This document shows, piece after piece, positions 5,589-7,132 of a stretch of DNA of 7,132 nt. The notes below the pieces were generated by a model. The model was given only the letters and a program-made list of their open reading frames with translations, did not search any database and was not told the DNA's origin. The DNA lies in the NCBI RefSeq assembly GCF_937997595.1, contig NZ_CALKTS010000316.1, positions 1 to 7,132 of the forward strand. The letters run 5' to 3'. Each line of letters starts with the position of its first letter. Position 1 is the stretch's first letter. Source of the stretch: an uncultured Campylobacter sp. GTDB taxonomy: Bacteria; Campylobacterota; Campylobacteria; Campylobacterales; Campylobacteraceae. Both the position numbers and the translations under genes were made by a program.

Positions 5589-6344
5589 ATGGCACTATTT
5601 AAAGCAAAATCATTCCTCGGCGTCGCTAAAAGTGCCGACGCATGCGAGTTTTTTTATAGAAAATTGGGCTTTGGTAAAAGAATTTTGGATGAGAAATCCG
5701 ATTGTTTTCCTATCGCGCAAGAAAATGATCTGGCTACCTCGCTAGCGGGCTTTGCGGATCTGAGTGATAAAAATTTAATCTCTTGCGTACTGATAGACGA
5801 CGAAAATCAAAGAGTGCATTTTAACGAGGATTATATGATTAAAGAAAATAGTATTTATCAAAAAGTTGATGATAGTTTCATAGTGGAATTTCCTCGCGCA
5901 AGTGCACAGGCGGCGGATGAGACTTTTGGAATAGAATTTAGCTCGCACGCTAGTTTATTTAAAATTTTATACTTCTTGCTAAAAAATCAAAGCGATTTTG
6001 AAAATATGGCGATGTTTGCGCTGAAATTTAATAACCGCGCATGTTTCGTCGTTGCCAACCAAGAACGCGTGCTCTACGCCGATATAATGCGTATCGACGA
6101 AGAGATGCAGGCAGCGATGAGCGATACTGACGAGCTATTTTACGAGCTTTTAAATTTTCAGATCGAGACCTTCTACAAATCCGAAAATAGCGAGTTTCTC
6201 ACCAACGTTTTCATCTACTCAGACGGCACGCTTAGCAACGAGATTGGTTATGTGATTTTCACGCGCATCTTCATCAAAACAAATCTGATAAATCTAAATT
6301 TCGCCGATTACATCAACAAAATCGCAATGCTGGAAGCCCGCTAG
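5589..6344 (+). CDS. Protein of unknown function, possibly PilM/GspL-like
   Basis: The 251-residue protein starts at ATG 5589 with AGGAG five bases before it. I do not recognise a named family. It has no signal peptide or membrane segment, so it should be cytoplasmic. Residues 62-102 look like a beta-rich half (ISCVLIDDENQRVHF, then SIYQKVDDSFIVEF). Residues 122-250 alternate strands and helices: FALKFNNRACFVVANQERVL (143-162), an acidic helix around DTDELFYELLNFQIETFY (179-196), then NVFIYSDG (206-213) and a hydrophobic C-terminal stretch. That last order (helix, Fy, strand, G, hydrophobic helix, 'N..NFADYINK') faintly resembles the actin-like cytoplasmic domain of PilM/GspL proteins from pilus and secretion systems. 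This is an inference from pattern only, and no ATP-binding motif is certain. Its position after the DUF374 gene suggests a conserved Campylobacter neighbourhood. Confidence 0.75.
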   Translation: MALFKAKSFLGVAKSADACEFFYRKLGFGKRILDEKSDCFPIAQENDLATSLAGFADLSDKNLISCVLIDDENQRVHFNEDYMIKENSIYQKVDDSFIVEFPRASAQAADETFGIEFSSHASLFKILYFLLKNQSDFENMAMFALKFNNRACFVVANQERVLYADIMRIDEEMQAAMSDTDELFYELLNFQIETFYKSENSEFLTNVFIYSDGTLSNEIGYVIFTRIFIKTNLINLNFADYINKIAMLEAR

Positions 6345-6358
6345 ATCAATTTTTTCGC

Positions 6359-6387
6359 TCTGCACCTAGGCAGAATTTTAAAATTTT
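6359..6387 (+). terminator. Candidate terminator after the 5589-6344 gene
   Basis: TCTGC-ACCTAG-GCAGA (6359-6374) can form a 5-base-pair hairpin, followed by ATTTTAAAATTTT. The stem is short, so it would be a weak terminator. The T-tract also works on the opposite strand, where the convergent phosphoesterase gene ends. Confidence 0.35.
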
Positions 6388-6574
6388 ATCTTTGCAGCAT
6401 TTCGCTTGCTTGATACGATTTGATTGTCTGTTTGCGGTTACGTTTTGTTAAATTTATCTCGCGTTACATAATGGATTTTGGCTGGGTAAAATAATCAGTA
6501 TTTAAACAACTCGCTTTTAAATTTAAACTCATTTGTCGTAAAGAAGCCCATCTTGCACCGCAAATTATATTTTT

Positions 6575-7132
6575 TCACGAATCCCGATTAATTTTGCGTA
6601 AAAAATTTTCTATCAAAGCCTGCCTTTGCTCCACATCGTCGTTCTCGCTAATGCCCTCTAGCTCGCTTGCGTGATGGGCCTTGGGCGGGATGTCCTTGAG
6701 GTACAACCACACCTCGTCCTCGCTTAAAATTTTGCCGTGCAGATCAAAACCTACGTTTAGCGCTCTGCCTGAAACCTCAGCGATATCTGCGTGCAGGTGA
6801 CCGTAGAGCATCAGCGCGCCATAATGGCAGTTTGCCCACTCGATCATCGGGTAGTGAGATAGAGCCGCTCTCTTATGTGATAGGCGCACAAAGGCGTAGC
6901 CCACGATCTGCTCAAACATAAAATTACCGTCCGCCTTGCGCTGGCTTAACAGCTCGTTTTTCATCGCAGCGATCCGCCCGTCGTGGTTGCCGAGCACTAA
7001 AAAATGTCGCCCGTTTAGTCTGCGAAGTAACTCGCAAGTGTGCGCAAAATCCTTGTGAAAGGAGACGTCGCCGAGATTATAGACGAGATCCTCGGGCGTA
7101 ACGAGCGCATTCCAAGCGGCGATGAGATTTTC
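6575..7132 (-). CDS. Calcineurin-like metallophosphoesterase, N-terminus cut off
   Basis: The gene reads leftward, runs off the right edge and ends at TGA 6575-6577; 185 residues are visible. It is not a short protein from an internal GTG (6995-6997): the same frame stays open to the edge and carries a further metal-binding motif. Visible motifs are LGDVSFH (20-26), LGNHDGR (47-53), ALSHYPM (90-96) and LYGHLHA (109-115). They match the GD, GNH[D], H and GHxH metal ligands of two-metal phosphoesterases, especially the small COG4186-like ones that read 'TPEDLVYxLGD'. The first motif (DxH) must lie outside the window. Such enzymes hydrolyse phosphate mono- or diesters; the substrate is unknown. 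The C-terminal tail (about 140-185) is charged and not family-specific. It converges on the unknown gene, with 230 gene-free bases between. Confidence 0.9.
   Translation of the reverse strand, partial: ENLIAAWNALVTPEDLVYNLGDVSFHKDFAHTCELLRRLNGRHFLVLGNHDGRIAAMKNELLSQRKADGNFMFEQIVGYAFVRLSHKRAALSHYPMIEWANCHYGALMLYGHLHADIAEVSGRALNVGFDLHGKILSEDEVWLYLKDIPPKAHHASELEGISENDDVEQRQALIENFLRKINRDS

Noticed and set aside
6374..6387. AT palindrome AATTTTAAAATTTT, similar to one at 385-398
   Set aside because: It is considered only as the T-tract of a weak terminator; such palindromes are expected in DNA so rich in AAATTT words.
6564..6569. Leftward TATAAT just past the phosphoesterase stop
   Set aside because: No gene lies to its left on the minus strand before the convergent gene, so it is most likely a chance match.
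1..7132. CRISPR array, tRNA or rRNA genes, insertion sequence
   Set aside because: I saw no regularly spaced direct repeats, no tRNA-like cloverleaf and no transposase or paired terminal repeats around a transposase.

Overview
The window looks chromosomal and comes from a Campylobacterota bacterium. It is most likely a Campylobacter of the moderately GC-rich oral type (C. gracilis, C. showae or C. rectus are plausible), but the species is an inference. Supporting signs are the AAATTT-rich intergenic DNA, TATAAT boxes without clear -35 elements, AAGGA-type ribosome sites, a NusA with no C-terminal acidic repeats, and an 80-residue HP0268-family protein next to miaB. HP0268 and HP0269 (miaB) are also neighbours in Helicobacter pylori.

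Layout. Positions 1-260 (minus) hold the N-terminal part of a small EamA-type membrane transporter. Positions 261-728 have no gene, but carry back-to-back promoter candidates and a 132-base segment closed by interrupted inverted arms. Positions 729-1104 (plus) are a small lipoprotein gene broken by a frameshift, overlapped by a YiiX-like permuted papain-fold protein (1086-1697). Positions 1698-2088 are AT-rich and gene-free. nusA lies on the minus strand (2089-3216).

Divergent from nusA is a compact plus-strand operon: the HP0268-family putative nuclease, miaB and a DUF374 acyltransferase-like gene. The first junction overlaps by 4 bases and the second by 20. A gene of unknown function (5589-6344) follows from its own strong-looking promoter. 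The window ends with a convergent metallophosphoesterase gene whose N-terminus lies beyond the right edge.

The central block joins transcription elongation and termination (NusA), tRNA thiomethylation (MiaB), a possible nicking/RNA nuclease and a lipid-handling enzyme. This is housekeeping content. I found no convincing new multi-gene system. The points most worth checking are the structured segment at 437-568, the lipoprotein frameshift, the altered first KH domain of NusA, and the unassigned 251-residue protein, whose C-terminal half faintly resembles actin-like PilM/GspL cytoplasmic proteins.
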